Positions 47,619 to 57,292 of a DNA stretch of 64,000 bases are shown here, piece by piece (position 1 is the stretch's first letter; every line of letters starts with the position of its first letter). Source of the DNA: Janibacter cremeus. GTDB lineage: Bacteria; Actinomycetota; Actinomycetes; Actinomycetales; Dermatophilaceae. The translations under genes were made by a program, and so were the position numbers. The stretch is from assembly GCF_029395675.1 (NCBI RefSeq), contig NZ_CP115184.1, forward strand, positions 1,364,001 to 1,428,000, in the 5' to 3' direction. The notes beneath the pieces are model-generated. The model saw only the letters and a list, made by a program, of their open reading frames with translations. It ran no database searches and had not been told where the DNA came from.

Positions 47619-48319
47619 GCCTCCCTGCCCTCCTGCGCACCCGAGCCGACCTCCTCGCCTATGTGCCCGCTGCCGTGACGACGACCGCGGCGGCGATGGC
47701 CGGACGCGACCGCATCCACTTGGCGAGCAAGCTGGCCCTCGCCCCGACGCTCGCGACCGGTGTCGCGGCGAGCCGGTCGGCCCGCTCCCGCGGACGCACC
47801 ACCACACTGCTCGTCGCACTCACCGGGTCGCTCGTCGGCGACTGGTTCATGTACCGCTCCGGCCGGACCGAGGGGGCGGCGTCCCGGCAGCACATGCGAC
47901 TGGGCGCGAGCGCCTTCGCCGTGCAGCAGCTCGGCCTGATCCGCACCCTGCTGCGTGACGGCGCCCGCCCGCGGCCGGTCCCGACCGCGGCCGCGGCCGG
48001 CGTCATGGCGGTCCTCGCGGCGCTCGACTCCGACGGCGGCCCGCCCGACCCGGTCCTGGGTGGGTACGGCGTGCTCCTCGGGGCCATGTCGGCGCTGGCC
48101 ATGGGCGAAGGGGGCTCCCCGCGGGCTCGTCGCGGGGTCGCCCTGGGCGGGGCCCTCTTCCTGCTCTCCGACGCGGCGATCATCATCGGGCAGCAGTACG
48201 CGACGACACCCGCGCGGCGGGCCGTCGCAGACGGTGTCGTCCTGTCGACGTACACGACGGCGCTGGGCCTGCTCGTGCACGGTCTCCGGGACGAGACCCG
48301 TCAGGGTGTCGCGACGTAG
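47615..48319 (+). CDS. Lysoplasmalogenase (YhhN family)
   Basis: 234 aa, about seven to eight TM helices. The family marks are GDWFMY near residue 78, then RLGASAFAVQQ and the C-terminal LFLLSDAAIII. YhhN proteins hydrolyse lysoplasmalogens or related lipids. The GTG at 47615 overlaps the agmatine deiminase TGA. Its end overlaps the convergent hydrolase gene by 19 nt. Confidence 0.83.
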   Translation: MSLPALLRTRADLLAYVPAAVTTTAAAMAGRDRIHLASKLALAPTLATGVAASRSARSRGRTTTLLVALTGSLVGDWFMYRSGRTEGAASRQHMRLGASAFAVQQLGLIRTLLRDGARPRPVPTAAAAGVMAVLAALDSDGGPPDPVLGGYGVLLGAMSALAMGEGGSPRARRGVALGGALFLLSDAAIIIGQQYATTPARRAVADGVVLSTYTTALGLLVHGLRDETRQGVAT

Positions 48320-50001
48320 GGCTCACGCAGGCCCTCCCGCACGACCCCCTTGAGGCGCTCTGCCCGCGCGGGGTTCCAGTCCGTCGGCCGCATGAGGACC
48401 GCCCACGCGTCCACGTGCTCCCCCGAGAAGTTGTGCCCGTGCCCGGGCCCGGGCTCCATGCTCAGGGCCATGTCGGCAGTGAGCTGCCAGAACGTGACGA
48501 AGGGGATCCACCGGGTCGCCCCGAGGACGTCCCGACCGCGCGGCTCCTCGAGCCAGTCGGGGCGCTGGAGGATCAGGTCGGGACTCCACCACGTGATCGG
48601 GTCCGAGGCGTGCTGAAGGTACAGCACCCGGGATCGGCCCCATGGGCTCACGACCGGCCGGGCCGCATCCGCGGGTGAGGTCGTGAAGCGCACGATGCTC
48701 CCGCGGCCGTACACGGGCTCCACCTCCGGGGAGCGGGCGTCGCGTCGGTCGACGAAGCGGCGGTAGAGCGGGTTGAAGTTCGGCGGCCCCACGAAGAGCG
48801 CTCCGCTCGTGCGGTTGGCCAGGTCGTACTCCCCGCTGAACGCGGTCTCCCCACCGAACGACCCGAGGCTCTCGCCGAAGACGAAGAGACGCGGGCGCTC
48901 GTCCGCGGGGAGCGCCGACCACGTCTCGTAGACCGCATCGAACAGGGCGCGCCCTGCGTCGCGCGCCCGCTCCTGGTCGACCAGGAAGGAGACGGGCGAG
49001 GGCAGGTAGGAGTACTGCATGGACACGATGGCCGAGTCCCCGTCGCTGAGGTACTCGAACGAGCTCGCCGCACTGGGCTCGACCCAGCCGGTGCCCGTCG
49101 TGGTGGCGACGAGGAGGTTGGCCCGCTCGAATCCACCGGCCCGCTCGAGGTCCCGTACGGCCAGTGCCGCGCGGGTCATCTCGTCCTCGGCGCCGGCGAG
49201 CCCGCTGTAGGCGCGGATCGGGTTCACCGCCGGCTCGCCGTTGACGGCTGCGATGCCTTCTGCGTTCGGGCCACGAGCGACGAAGGTGCGCCCCTCGAGT
49301 CCGAGCTCCTCCCACTCGACCACCGACCCCGGCCCCCCGGAGCGACCGGTGCTGGTCGGTCTGGTCACCCCGGCAGCGGTCGTGGTGTCCCGTACCGAGA
49401 AGGCGGAGTCGGCCGCGCCGATGACCACCCGGCTGACCACGCCGTTGACCGTGAGCAACACCATCGCCACCACGAGCACGACGCCCGTCGCCCGGGCCGC
49501 GCGGGCCCCCATGTGGGCGGCAAGGCGGCGGGAGAGCCGTCGGGTGCCTGACGCGAGGAGCCGACCGGCGCCGATGAGCAGGACGTAGACCACGGCAGCG
49601 ACCGGCGGGATGAGCAGCGCGGCGAAGGTCGACTGCGGATCGAGCCCGACCAGCGCGGCGACCTGGCGCTGCCACCAGAGGCCGAGCAGGATGCTTCCGA
49701 GCAGTCCCACGACGGCCACGACGCCGAAGGCGCGCCATGCTCCGGGCCGCGGCCTGCGCGGTGGGCGGTCCGCGAACTCACGCCAGACGCGGGCACCGAG
49801 GACGCCGAGCCCGTACCCGATCGCCGCACTGATGGCCGCAAGGATCGCTTGGAAGATCGCGGGGCGGGGGATCAACGACGGCGTGAAGGAGAGGGCCGCC
49901 AGTACCAGCGCCGTCCAGCTGCCGGGCAGCGAGTACCCCCGCGCGCGCGACCACGCCACCAGGCCGCCCCACCACGGGCCGCGGCCCGCCGTCTCGTCCA
50001 C
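48301..50001 (-). CDS. Membrane alpha/beta-hydrolase (Abhydrolase_9 type)
   Basis: 566 aa. Several TM helices span about residues 25-220, followed by an extracytoplasmic alpha/beta-hydrolase domain. The nucleophile elbow is FVFGESLGSFGG and the C-terminal GPGHGHNFSGEH may give the catalytic His. The two-part structure matches the Abhydrolase_9_N and Abhydrolase_9 families of actinobacteria. Substrate unknown, probably a lipid or cell-wall ester. Confidence 0.88.
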   Translation of the reverse strand: MDETAGRGPWWGGLVAWSRARGYSLPGSWTALVLAALSFTPSLIPRPAIFQAILAAISAAIGYGLGVLGARVWREFADRPPRRPRPGAWRAFGVVAVVGLLGSILLGLWWQRQVAALVGLDPQSTFAALLIPPVAAVVYVLLIGAGRLLASGTRRLSRRLAAHMGARAARATGVVLVVAMVLLTVNGVVSRVVIGAADSAFSVRDTTTAAGVTRPTSTGRSGGPGSVVEWEELGLEGRTFVARGPNAEGIAAVNGEPAVNPIRAYSGLAGAEDEMTRAALAVRDLERAGGFERANLLVATTTGTGWVEPSAASSFEYLSDGDSAIVSMQYSYLPSPVSFLVDQERARDAGRALFDAVYETWSALPADERPRLFVFGESLGSFGGETAFSGEYDLANRTSGALFVGPPNFNPLYRRFVDRRDARSPEVEPVYGRGSIVRFTTSPADAARPVVSPWGRSRVLYLQHASDPITWWSPDLILQRPDWLEEPRGRDVLGATRWIPFVTFWQLTADMALSMEPGPGHGHNFSGEHVDAWAVLMRPTDWNPARAERLKGVVREGLREPYVATP

Positions 50002-50043
50002 AGGTCAAGGGTTTCCCGCGACACCCGTCGGGGTATTCCCGAG

Positions 50044-50264
50044 ATGGCCCCACAACACGACGAGTGGCGCCCGGCTGGGCCCGCCCGGTGGTCCCCCTTC
50101 GCCACCTCGCGCAGCGGGTCATCGAGCTCAAGCCGCTGCCCGACCTGGCGGAGTCCCTCGAGATCGCCCGCACGGAGCAGGTCGGCTACACCACCGAGCA
50201 GCCGGGCTCGACGCCCGCGACGCTCGGGTCGGGCGAGTCGGGCGAGTCGGGCGAGTCGGCATGA
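50044..50264 (+). CDS. Small hypothetical protein, apparent frameshift
   Basis: About 73 aa if one base is restored in the C run at 50093-50097. Two frames read well in turn: MAPQHDEWRPAGPARWSP first, then RHLAQRVIELKPLPDLAESL. The span is 221 nt, one short of a multiple of three. It ends in three GES repeats coded by a 9-nt tandem repeat (50231-50257), and its TGA overlaps the ATG of the CMD gene. No family recognised. Confidence 0.5.
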
Positions 50265-50799
50265 CGGCGCGGATCGCTCCCGGGGCCTGAAGGACCTCGG
50301 CCCGCTGCGGTGGGGCTTCGCCCGGGCGGCGGGCAGGGTCACCGGGACGGAGCCACCCGCCGTCTTCACCACCCTCGGCCGCACGAAGGGCCTGTTCACC
50401 GGGTGGCTGCACTTCGCGGGCCGGCTGATGCCCTTCGGCGGCTCCCTGGCGCGTCGGGAGTCGGAGCTGGTCATCCTCACCGTCGCGACGGAGCGGCGGT
50501 GCGAGTACGAGCGGGAGCACCACCGCCTGCTCGGCCGGCGCGCCGGGCTGACCCCCGCGGAGATCGAGGGGATCCTCGCCGACGAGACCGTCGCGTCGCT
50601 GAGCCCGCGCGAGCAGGTGCTGCGCGAGAGCGCGCGGGTCCTCGTGCGGACCAAGGACCTCGACGACGTGCAGTGGGCGGCGTTGCGGCGGATGACGACC
50701 GAGCGGGAGGCGATCGAGCTGCTCCTGCTCGTCGGCCACTACGACGTGCTCGCGACGACGCTGACGACCCTGCGGCTGGAGCCCGACAAGCACCGCTGA
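50261..50799 (+). CDS. Carboxymuconolactone decarboxylase family protein, apparent frameshift
   Basis: About 179 aa if repaired. The AhpD/CMD fold shows in LVILTVATERRCEYEREHH with a Cys and His of the active site, and in IELLLLVGHYDVLATTL. The only fitting start is the ATG at 50261, but its frame stops at once (M-T-A-R-I-A-P-G-A). Adding one base in the CCCGGGG run near 50279-50285 joins it to GLKDLGPLRWGFARAAGR. The length 539 nt, one short of a multiple of three, agrees. Confidence 0.7.
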
Positions 50800-50830
50800 C
50801 CGCTCGTCGACAGATACTTGCGCATGTAAT

Positions 50831-50842
50831 TTACGTACGTAA
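50831..50842. promoter_or_regulatory. Perfect 12-bp palindrome TTACGTACGTAA
   Basis: Located just before the MarR gene start in an AT-rich pocket (about 50815-50850) unlike the surroundings. A related imperfect copy, TACTTGCGCATGTA, precedes it. A self-regulatory MarR operator is likely. Confidence 0.6.
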
Positions 50843-50846
50843 GTAT

Positions 50847-51269
50847 ATGTCCATGAGCTCCCTCGCCCACGACCTCCACGTCCTCGTCCGCGCGCTGGAC
50901 CGGTCCGCGGAGACGCGGCTGGCCCCCTTCGGCATCAGCTACGCGCGGTACCTGGCCATGGTCCTCGTGGCCGACCACGACGGGCTCACCCAACGCGACC
51001 TGGCGACCGCACTCGGCCAGAGCGAGCCCACCGCCAGCCGCACCGTCTCGACGCTCGTCGACGCCGGCTGGCTCGCGGCCGAGCGCACCCCCGGGGCCGG
51101 CAACCGTCGCGTCCTCACCCTCACCGATCCCGGACGTGAGCTGCTCCGGCGCGCGAGCGCCGCGCTCGGGTCCGCCTTCGACGAGGTCGTCCGAAGCGTC
51201 GGGCACGACCCCGCGGCCCTGGCCACGGACATCCGGCGCATGACCGCGATCATCGAGGACCCGCCATGA
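50847..51269 (+). CDS. MarR family transcriptional regulator
   Basis: 140 aa winged-helix regulator: DGLTQRDLATALGQSEPTAS is the recognition region, and GNRRVLTLTDPGRELL the wing. The start may be ATG 50847 or ATG 50853; no Shine-Dalgarno. The TGA overlaps the DUF2306 gene ATG. It probably controls that gene and itself through the palindrome upstream. Confidence 0.9.
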   Translation: MSMSSLAHDLHVLVRALDRSAETRLAPFGISYARYLAMVLVADHDGLTQRDLATALGQSEPTASRTVSTLVDAGWLAAERTPGAGNRRVLTLTDPGRELLRRASAALGSAFDEVVRSVGHDPAALATDIRRMTAIIEDPP

Positions 51270-51778
51270 CACCACTGCTCGTCAGCCACCTGCTCGCCGC
51301 GCTCATCGCCCTGCCGTTGGGCGGGTACCAGCTCTTCCGCCCGACGAAGGGGGATCCCCGCCACGTCCTCCTCGGTCACCTCTGGGTCGCACTCATGGTG
51401 TGGGTCGCCATCAGCTCCTTCTGGCTGCGCGACCTCAACCACGGCGAGTTCTCGCTGCTGCACATCCTCTCCGTGGTCACCCTCGTCTCCGTCGCCCTCG
51501 GTGTCCTCGCGGCCCGACGGGGCAACATCCCGGCACACAAGGGCAGCATGCGCGGCAGCTGGCTGGGCCTGTGCGGCGCCTTCGTCGGGGCGGTCGCCGT
51601 CCCGGACCGCACGATCCCGACCTTCGTCGTCACCCGACCCGTCGACGCAGTCATCGCCTCCGTCCTGCTCGTCGCGACCACGGTGCTGCTCATCCGCATC
51701 GGCGACCTGCTGACCCGCCGAGCCCCGCTCGATGTCGGCGAGCCCCGCGCAGCGCGCAGCGGTGCCCGCGGACACTGA
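51266..51778 (+). CDS. DUF2306 family membrane protein
   Basis: 170 aa with four to five TM helices. HLWVALMVWVAISSFWLRD, then LHILSVVTLVSVALGVLAAR and IPAHKGSMRGSWLGLCGAF fit DUF2306-like predicted membrane proteins with conserved His residues. Function unknown. Translationally coupled to the MarR gene. Confidence 0.75.
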   Translation: MTPLLVSHLLAALIALPLGGYQLFRPTKGDPRHVLLGHLWVALMVWVAISSFWLRDLNHGEFSLLHILSVVTLVSVALGVLAARRGNIPAHKGSMRGSWLGLCGAFVGAVAVPDRTIPTFVVTRPVDAVIASVLLVATTVLLIRIGDLLTRRAPLDVGEPRAARSGARGH

Positions 51779-51844
51779 ACGGTGCCCAACGGACACTGAG
51801 CGGGGGTCGGCGCTGTCGGGGGCAGATGGCACGCTGGTCCCGAC

Positions 51845-54800
51845 ATGACCGACGACGTCCTCGAGCGCTTCTCCCCCGCCACGGCCGCGTGGTTCCGGGG
51901 CAACTTCGACGCGCCCACCGCGGCACAGGAGGGCGCCTGGCGTGCGGTCAGTGCCGGCGCCCACGCGCTCGTCGTCGCCCCGACCGGCTCCGGCAAGACC
52001 CTCTCGGCCTTCCTGTGGGCGCTGGACCGGCTCGCGTCGCAGCCGCGCCCGCAGGAGCCGCAGGAGCGTTGCCGCGTCCTCTACGTCTCCCCGCTCAAGG
52101 CGCTCGCGGTCGACGTCGAGCGCAACCTGCGCTCACCGCTCATCGGCATCGGCCACGCCGCCGACCGCCTCGGGCTGGAGGCGCCCGAGGTCAGCGTCTC
52201 GGTGCGCTCGGGTGACACCCCGGCGAGCGAGCGCCGGGCCTTTGCCAAGGCGCCCAGCGACGTCCTGATCACGACTCCCGAGTCCCTCTTCCTCATGCTC
52301 ACGTCCGGGGTGCGCGACGCCCTGCGCGGCGTCGAGACCGTCATCGTCGACGAGATCCACGCCCTGGCCGGGACCAAGCGCGGCGCGCACCTTGCCCTCT
52401 CGCTCGAGCGGCTCGACGCCCGGCTGGCCCGCCCCGCCCAGCGGATCGGGCTGTCGGCGACGGTCCGACCGGTCGACGAGGTCGGCCGATTCCTCACCGG
52501 TGGTCGTCCCGTCGAGGTCGTGCAGCCGGCCTCGCACAAGCAGTGGCAGCTCGACGTCGTCGTCCCCGTCGCCGACCTCACCGAGCTCGGTGAGCCCACC
52601 GGGGACCTCAGCGGCGCCGCCGCAGGCGAGCCGCAGCGCGCCTCGATCTGGCCGCACGTCGAGGAGCGGGTCGTCGACCTCGTCAGCGAGCACCGCACGA
52701 CGCTCGTCTTCGTCAACTCCCGTCGCATCGCCGAGCGCCTCACCGGACGGCTGAACGAGATCTGGCACGAGCGCACGGCTCCGGGCGAGGACGCCCCTGC
52801 GCCCGCCCACACGCCGGCGGAGGTGATGGCCCAGGCCGGGACCGGCGCCGGCGCGCCCCCCGTCCTCGCCCGCGCGCACCACGGCTCGGTCAGCAAGGAG
52901 GGACGTGCGGACATCGAGGAGGACCTGAAGTCCGGTCGCCTGCCCTGCGTCGTCGCCACGTCCAGCCTCGAGCTCGGCATCGACATGGGCGCGATCGACC
53001 TCGTCATCCAGATCGAGTCACCCCCCTCGGTCGCCTCCGGCCTGCAGCGCGTCGGCCGCGCCGGGCACCAGGTCGGCGCCGTCAGCCACGGCGTCGTCGT
53101 GCCGAAGTTCCGCGGCGACCTCGTCCAGTCCGCCGTCGTCGTCGAGCGCATGCGCGAGGGCGCCATCGAGTCCCTCCACGTCCCGGCCAACCCGCTCGAC
53201 GTCCTCGCCCAGCAGGTCGTGGCGATGTGCGCCCTCGACGACTGGCAGGTCGAGGAGGTGGGCGAGCTGGTGCGGCGGGCGGCCCCCTTCGCCTCCCTGC
53301 CGCAGACCCTGCTGCACGCGACCCTCGACATGCTCGCCGGACGCTACCCGTCGGAGGACTTCGCCGAGCTGCGCCCGCGGATCACCTGGGACCGGGTCGC
53401 CGGCACCCTCGTCGGCCGGCGCGGCGCACAGCGGCTGGCGGTGACCAGCGGCGGGACGATCCCCGACCGCGGCCTGTACGGCGTCTTCCTCGCCGGCGGC
53501 GACGGCCCGGGCCGTCGGGTGGGTGAGCTCGACGAGGAGATGGTGTACGAGTCCCGCGTCGGCGACGTCTTCACCCTCGGCACGAGCAGCTGGCGGATCG
53601 AGGACATCACCCACGACCAGGTCCTCGTCACCCCCGCCCCGGGCCAGCCGGGCAAGCTGCCGTTCTGGCACGGCGACCAGATCGGGCGTCCGGCCGAGCT
53701 GGGCACCGCCGTGGGCGCCTTCGTCCGCGAGCTCTCCGGCCTGGACGCGAAGGGGGCGACCGCCCGCCTCACCGACGCCGGCCTGGACCCGTGGGCCGCG
53801 GACAACCTCCTGCAGTACCTCGGCGAGCAGCGCGCGGCGACCGGCCACCTGCCCGACGACCGCACGATCGTCGTCGAGCGCTTCCGCGACGAGATCGGCG
53901 ACTGGCGGGTGGCGATCCACTCCCCCTTCGGCGCGCAGGTGCACGCACCGTGGGCGCTGGCGATCTCCGCGAGGATGCGGGAGCGGTTCGGCGTCGACGT
54001 GCAGGCGATGCACGGTGACGACGGGATCGTGCTGCGGCTGCCGGACATCGAGATGGGTGACGTGCGGGACGACGTCAGCGTCAGCAGCAGCGAGCTGCTC
54101 GACCTGATCACCCTCGACCCGGACGACGTCGACGCCCTCGTCACCGACGAGGTCGGGGGGTCGGCCCTCTTCGCGGCGCGGTTCCGCGAGTGCGCCGCCC
54201 GCGCCCTCCTGCTCCCCCGCCGACGACCCGACAAGCGGCAGCCGCTGTGGCAGCAGCGCCAGCGGGCCGCCTCCCTGCTCCAGGTCGCCAGCGGGCACTC
54301 CGACTTCCCGATCGTGCTCGAAGCGGTCCGTGAGTGCGTCCAGGACGTCTTCGACGTGCCCTCGCTGACCGAGCTGATGACCGCCGTCGCGCGCCGCCGG
54401 GTCACGCTCGTCGACGTCGAGAGCCCGCGCCCCTCCCCCTTCGCCGCGTCGTTGATGTTCGGCTACGTCGCGCAGTTCCTCTACGAGGGCGACTCACCAC
54501 TGGCCGAGCGTCGCGCGGCCGCTCTCACGCTCGACCCGACGCTGCTGGCCGACCTGCTCGGGCGCGGTGAGCAGCTCTCCCTGGCCGACCTGCTCGACCC
54601 GGCGGCCGTGGAGCGCACCGCCGCCGAGCTGCAGCACCTCGTGCCCGCGCGTGCCGCGCGGGACGCCGACGACCTCGCGGACCTCCTGCGGGTCCTCGGG
54701 CCGCTGGACGTCGCCGGTCTCGTGCGACGCAGCGTCCCCGAGCTCGACGAGGCCGGCGTGCGAGGGGCACTGGACCGGCTCGAGACGGCCCGGCAGGTCA

Positions 54801-56488
54801 TCCGGGTCCCGGTGGCCGGCCGGGAGACGTGGGCGAGCACCGATGACGCCGCGCGCCTGCGCGACGCCCTCGGTGCCTCCCTTCCCCCGGGACTGCCGGC
54901 GACCGCCCTCGAGCCGGTCACCGACCCGCTCGGCGACCTCGTCACCCGCTATGCCCGCACACACGTCCCCTTCGCCGCCACCGACCTCGCCGAGCACTAC
55001 GGCATCGGGCGGGCCGTGGCCGTGGACGCACTGCGTCGCCTCGTCCAGACGGGCCGGCTCGCCGAGGGCGACCTGCTGCCGGTGGAGTGCGGAGGTCGTG
55101 GTGGCGAGTTCTGCGATGCCGAAGTGCTGCGGACCCTGCGCCGGCGCTCCCTGGCCGCGCTGCGCCACGAGGTGGAGCCGGTCGAGCCGCGTCAGTACGC
55201 GCGCTTCCTGCCGGCCTGGCAGGGCGTGGGCCGGCGGATGCGCGGGCGCGACGGCGTGCTGCGCGCCGTCGAGCAGCTGAGCGGCGTCCAGCTGCCGGCC
55301 AGTGCCCTCGAGACGCTCGTGCTGCCCGCGCGCATCGACGAGCCGGTCGCGCCGCTGCTGGACGACCTCATGGCCAGCGGCCTCGTGCTGTGGGCCGGGC
55401 ACGGACGACTGCCCGGTGACGACGCCTGGGTCAGCCTCCACCTGGCCGATGGCGCGCCGGCCACCCTGCCCGTCCCCGCCACCGACGACCTGACCGAGCT
55501 GGAGCGGGCCGTGCACGCGGCGCTCGCGGGCGGCGGCGCGTACTTCTTCCGGGACGTGGCCGATGCGGTTGCGCAAGCGCGCATCGACCACGAGGGGGAG
55601 GGTCGGCCGGAGCCGGCGAGCGATGACGAGCTCGCCGACGCGCTGTGGTCGCTCGCCCACCGCGGTCTGGTCACCGGCGACACCCTGGCGCCGGTCCGCG
55701 GGCTGCTCGCCGGCGGTCGCTCGGCGCACCGGACCCCCCGCCGTGCGACGAGCCGCAGCCGTTACGGGGGCCGTCCCCGGCTGGGTCGGACCGCCGTGCC
55801 GCAACGCACCGGACCACCGCGCGTGGCGGGCCGCTGGTCGCTGCTGCCGCCCGCGGAGTCGGACCCGACGATCCGGGTGCACGCCGCCGCCGAGGGGTTG
55901 CTCGACCGGCACGGCGTCGTCACCCGGGGAGCCGTCGTCGCCGAGGAGGTCACCGGTGGCTTCGCGGCGATCCACCGTGTCCTCGGGGCCGCGGAGGAGG
56001 CCGGTCAGGTGCGCCGCGGGTACTTCGTCGAGGGACTGGGCGCCTCCCAGTTCGCCGTCCCGGGCGCGGTGGACGAGGTCCGCTCGGCGCGTGCCGGTGA
56101 GGAGGCGGTCGTGCTCGCCGCCACGGATCCCGCGAGCCCGTGGGGGGCCGCCCTGCGGTGGCCGGAGCGCGCCGCGGACCGGTCCGGGCACCAGCCCGGC
56201 CGCAAGGCCGGCGCCCTCGTCGTCGCGGTCGACGGGGAGCTCGTCCTCTACGTCGAGCGCGGTGGCCGCACGCTGTTGACCTGGGGCGAGGATCCAGAGG
56301 TCCTGCGCACCGCAGCGCGAGGGCTCGCCGACGCCGTGCGCCGTGGCGCCCTCGGGCGACTCACCGTGCAGAAGGCCGACGGTGCTCCCGTGCTCGGCTC
56401 CACCGACCCGCTCGCGCTCGCGCTGACCGACGCCGGCTTCACCATGACCCCCCGCGGGCTGCGCCTGCGGCCGACCGGGAGTCGCTGA
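51845..56488 (+). CDS. lhr: ATP-dependent helicase Lhr
   Basis: 1547 aa. Walker A APTGSGKT (about 45-52), DEIH box VIVDEIHALAG, SAT motif LSATVRP, motif VI GLQRVGRAGHQ, then the Lhr winged-helix core and a long C-terminal domain as in mycobacterial Lhr. Lhr translocates 3'-5' on ssDNA and unwinds RNA:DNA hybrids. It is followed 2 nt later by the Nei glycosylase gene, suggesting a joint repair role. Confidence 0.95.
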   Translation: MTDDVLERFSPATAAWFRGNFDAPTAAQEGAWRAVSAGAHALVVAPTGSGKTLSAFLWALDRLASQPRPQEPQERCRVLYVSPLKALAVDVERNLRSPLIGIGHAADRLGLEAPEVSVSVRSGDTPASERRAFAKAPSDVLITTPESLFLMLTSGVRDALRGVETVIVDEIHALAGTKRGAHLALSLERLDARLARPAQRIGLSATVRPVDEVGRFLTGGRPVEVVQPASHKQWQLDVVVPVADLTELGEPTGDLSGAAAGEPQRASIWPHVEERVVDLVSEHRTTLVFVNSRRIAERLTGRLNEIWHERTAPGEDAPAPAHTPAEVMAQAGTGAGAPPVLARAHHGSVSKEGRADIEEDLKSGRLPCVVATSSLELGIDMGAIDLVIQIESPPSVASGLQRVGRAGHQVGAVSHGVVVPKFRGDLVQSAVVVERMREGAIESLHVPANPLDVLAQQVVAMCALDDWQVEEVGELVRRAAPFASLPQTLLHATLDMLAGRYPSEDFAELRPRITWDRVAGTLVGRRGAQRLAVTSGGTIPDRGLYGVFLAGGDGPGRRVGELDEEMVYESRVGDVFTLGTSSWRIEDITHDQVLVTPAPGQPGKLPFWHGDQIGRPAELGTAVGAFVRELSGLDAKGATARLTDAGLDPWAADNLLQYLGEQRAATGHLPDDRTIVVERFRDEIGDWRVAIHSPFGAQVHAPWALAISARMRERFGVDVQAMHGDDGIVLRLPDIEMGDVRDDVSVSSSELLDLITLDPDDVDALVTDEVGGSALFAARFRECAARALLLPRRRPDKRQPLWQQRQRAASLLQVASGHSDFPIVLEAVRECVQDVFDVPSLTELMTAVARRRVTLVDVESPRPSPFAASLMFGYVAQFLYEGDSPLAERRAAALTLDPTLLADLLGRGEQLSLADLLDPAAVERTAAELQHLVPARAARDADDLADLLRVLGPLDVAGLVRRSVPELDEAGVRGALDRLETARQVIRVPVAGRETWASTDDAARLRDALGASLPPGLPATALEPVTDPLGDLVTRYARTHVPFAATDLAEHYGIGRAVAVDALRRLVQTGRLAEGDLLPVECGGRGGEFCDAEVLRTLRRRSLAALRHEVEPVEPRQYARFLPAWQGVGRRMRGRDGVLRAVEQLSGVQLPASALETLVLPARIDEPVAPLLDDLMASGLVLWAGHGRLPGDDAWVSLHLADGAPATLPVPATDDLTELERAVHAALAGGGAYFFRDVADAVAQARIDHEGEGRPEPASDDELADALWSLAHRGLVTGDTLAPVRGLLAGGRSAHRTPRRATSRSRYGGRPRLGRTAVPQRTGPPRVAGRWSLLPPAESDPTIRVHAAAEGLLDRHGVVTRGAVVAEEVTGGFAAIHRVLGAAEEAGQVRRGYFVEGLGASQFAVPGAVDEVRSARAGEEAVVLAATDPASPWGAALRWPERAADRSGHQPGRKAGALVVAVDGELVLYVERGGRTLLTWGEDPEVLRTAARGLADAVRRGALGRLTVQKADGAPVLGSTDPLALALTDAGFTMTPRGLRLRPTGSR

Positions 56489-56490
56489 GC

Positions 56491-57288
56491 GTGCCCGAGG
56501 GTGACACCGTCCGGCGCGCGGCCGACCGCCTGGGGCAGGCCCTGACCGGGCGGCGCCTGACCCTCGTCGACATCCGGTGGGGCACCGTGGGCGAGGACCC
56601 GATCCGCGACGCCCTGGTCGAGGAGATCGTCCCCCGCGGCAAGCACCTGCTGCACCGCTTCGACACCGGGTGGACCCTGCACACGCACCTGCGGATGGAG
56701 GGATCCTGGCGGATCGAAGGGGGTGGCTCACCGGCGGCGGCGCGTGCCCTGCGTCGTCGCGACCTGCGGGTCGCCCTCGGGACCGCGGAGTGGACGACCC
56801 TGGGCCTGCGCCTCGGGGAGGTCGACCTCGTTCGCCGTCGGGACGAGCACCGTCTCGTCGGCCATCTCGGCCCCGACGTACTCGGTGCGGACTGGGACGC
56901 GGCGACCGCGGTGGCGCGCCTGGCCGGCGCGCCGGGCACGACCGTGGCCGCGGCACTGCTGGACCAGCGCAACCTCGCGGGGGTCGGGACGTTCTGGGCG
57001 AGCGAGGCCCTCTTCCTCCAGCGCCTGGACCCGTGGCGCCCCGTGGCCGAGCTGCGGGAGGAGGATCTCGCCGCGCTGGTGGAGCGGGTGCACGCCCTGA
57101 TGGTGCGTAGCCACGTGCTGGGGGTGCAGTCCTCGACCGGGCAGCGTCGCGCCGACCGACGGGGCTTCGTCCACGGTCGTGCCCGTCACCCCTGCCGCCG
57201 GTGCGGCACGACGATCCAGGTGGCGCCACTGGACGTGGGGACGAACGAGCGCGTCTTCTTCTCCTGCCCGGTGTGCCAGGGCGGGTAG
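56491..57288 (+). CDS. nei: Fpg/Nei family DNA glycosylase (endonuclease VIII)
   Basis: 265 aa. The catalytic N-terminus is PEGDTVRRAADRLG after removal of Met; the helix-two-turn-helix contains LLDQRNLAGVGTFWASEALF; the zinc finger is CRRCGTT with FFSCPVC. It removes oxidised pyrimidines. The GTG at 56491 is 2 nt after lhr, so cotranscribed. Confidence 0.94.
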   Translation: MPEGDTVRRAADRLGQALTGRRLTLVDIRWGTVGEDPIRDALVEEIVPRGKHLLHRFDTGWTLHTHLRMEGSWRIEGGGSPAAARALRRRDLRVALGTAEWTTLGLRLGEVDLVRRRDEHRLVGHLGPDVLGADWDAATAVARLAGAPGTTVAAALLDQRNLAGVGTFWASEALFLQRLDPWRPVAELREEDLAALVERVHALMVRSHVLGVQSSTGQRRADRRGFVHGRARHPCRRCGTTIQVAPLDVGTNERVFFSCPVCQGG

Positions 57289-57292
57289 CCGG

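Noticed and set aside
50128..50793. A 221-codon minus-strand open frame opposite the CMD gene
   Set aside because: Its translation is compositionally biased, and the plus strand encodes the recognisable CMD active site.
54494..57229. A 911-codon open frame on the minus strand opposite lhr and nei
   Set aside because: It has low-complexity Arg/Pro/Gly composition and covers two well-recognised genes.
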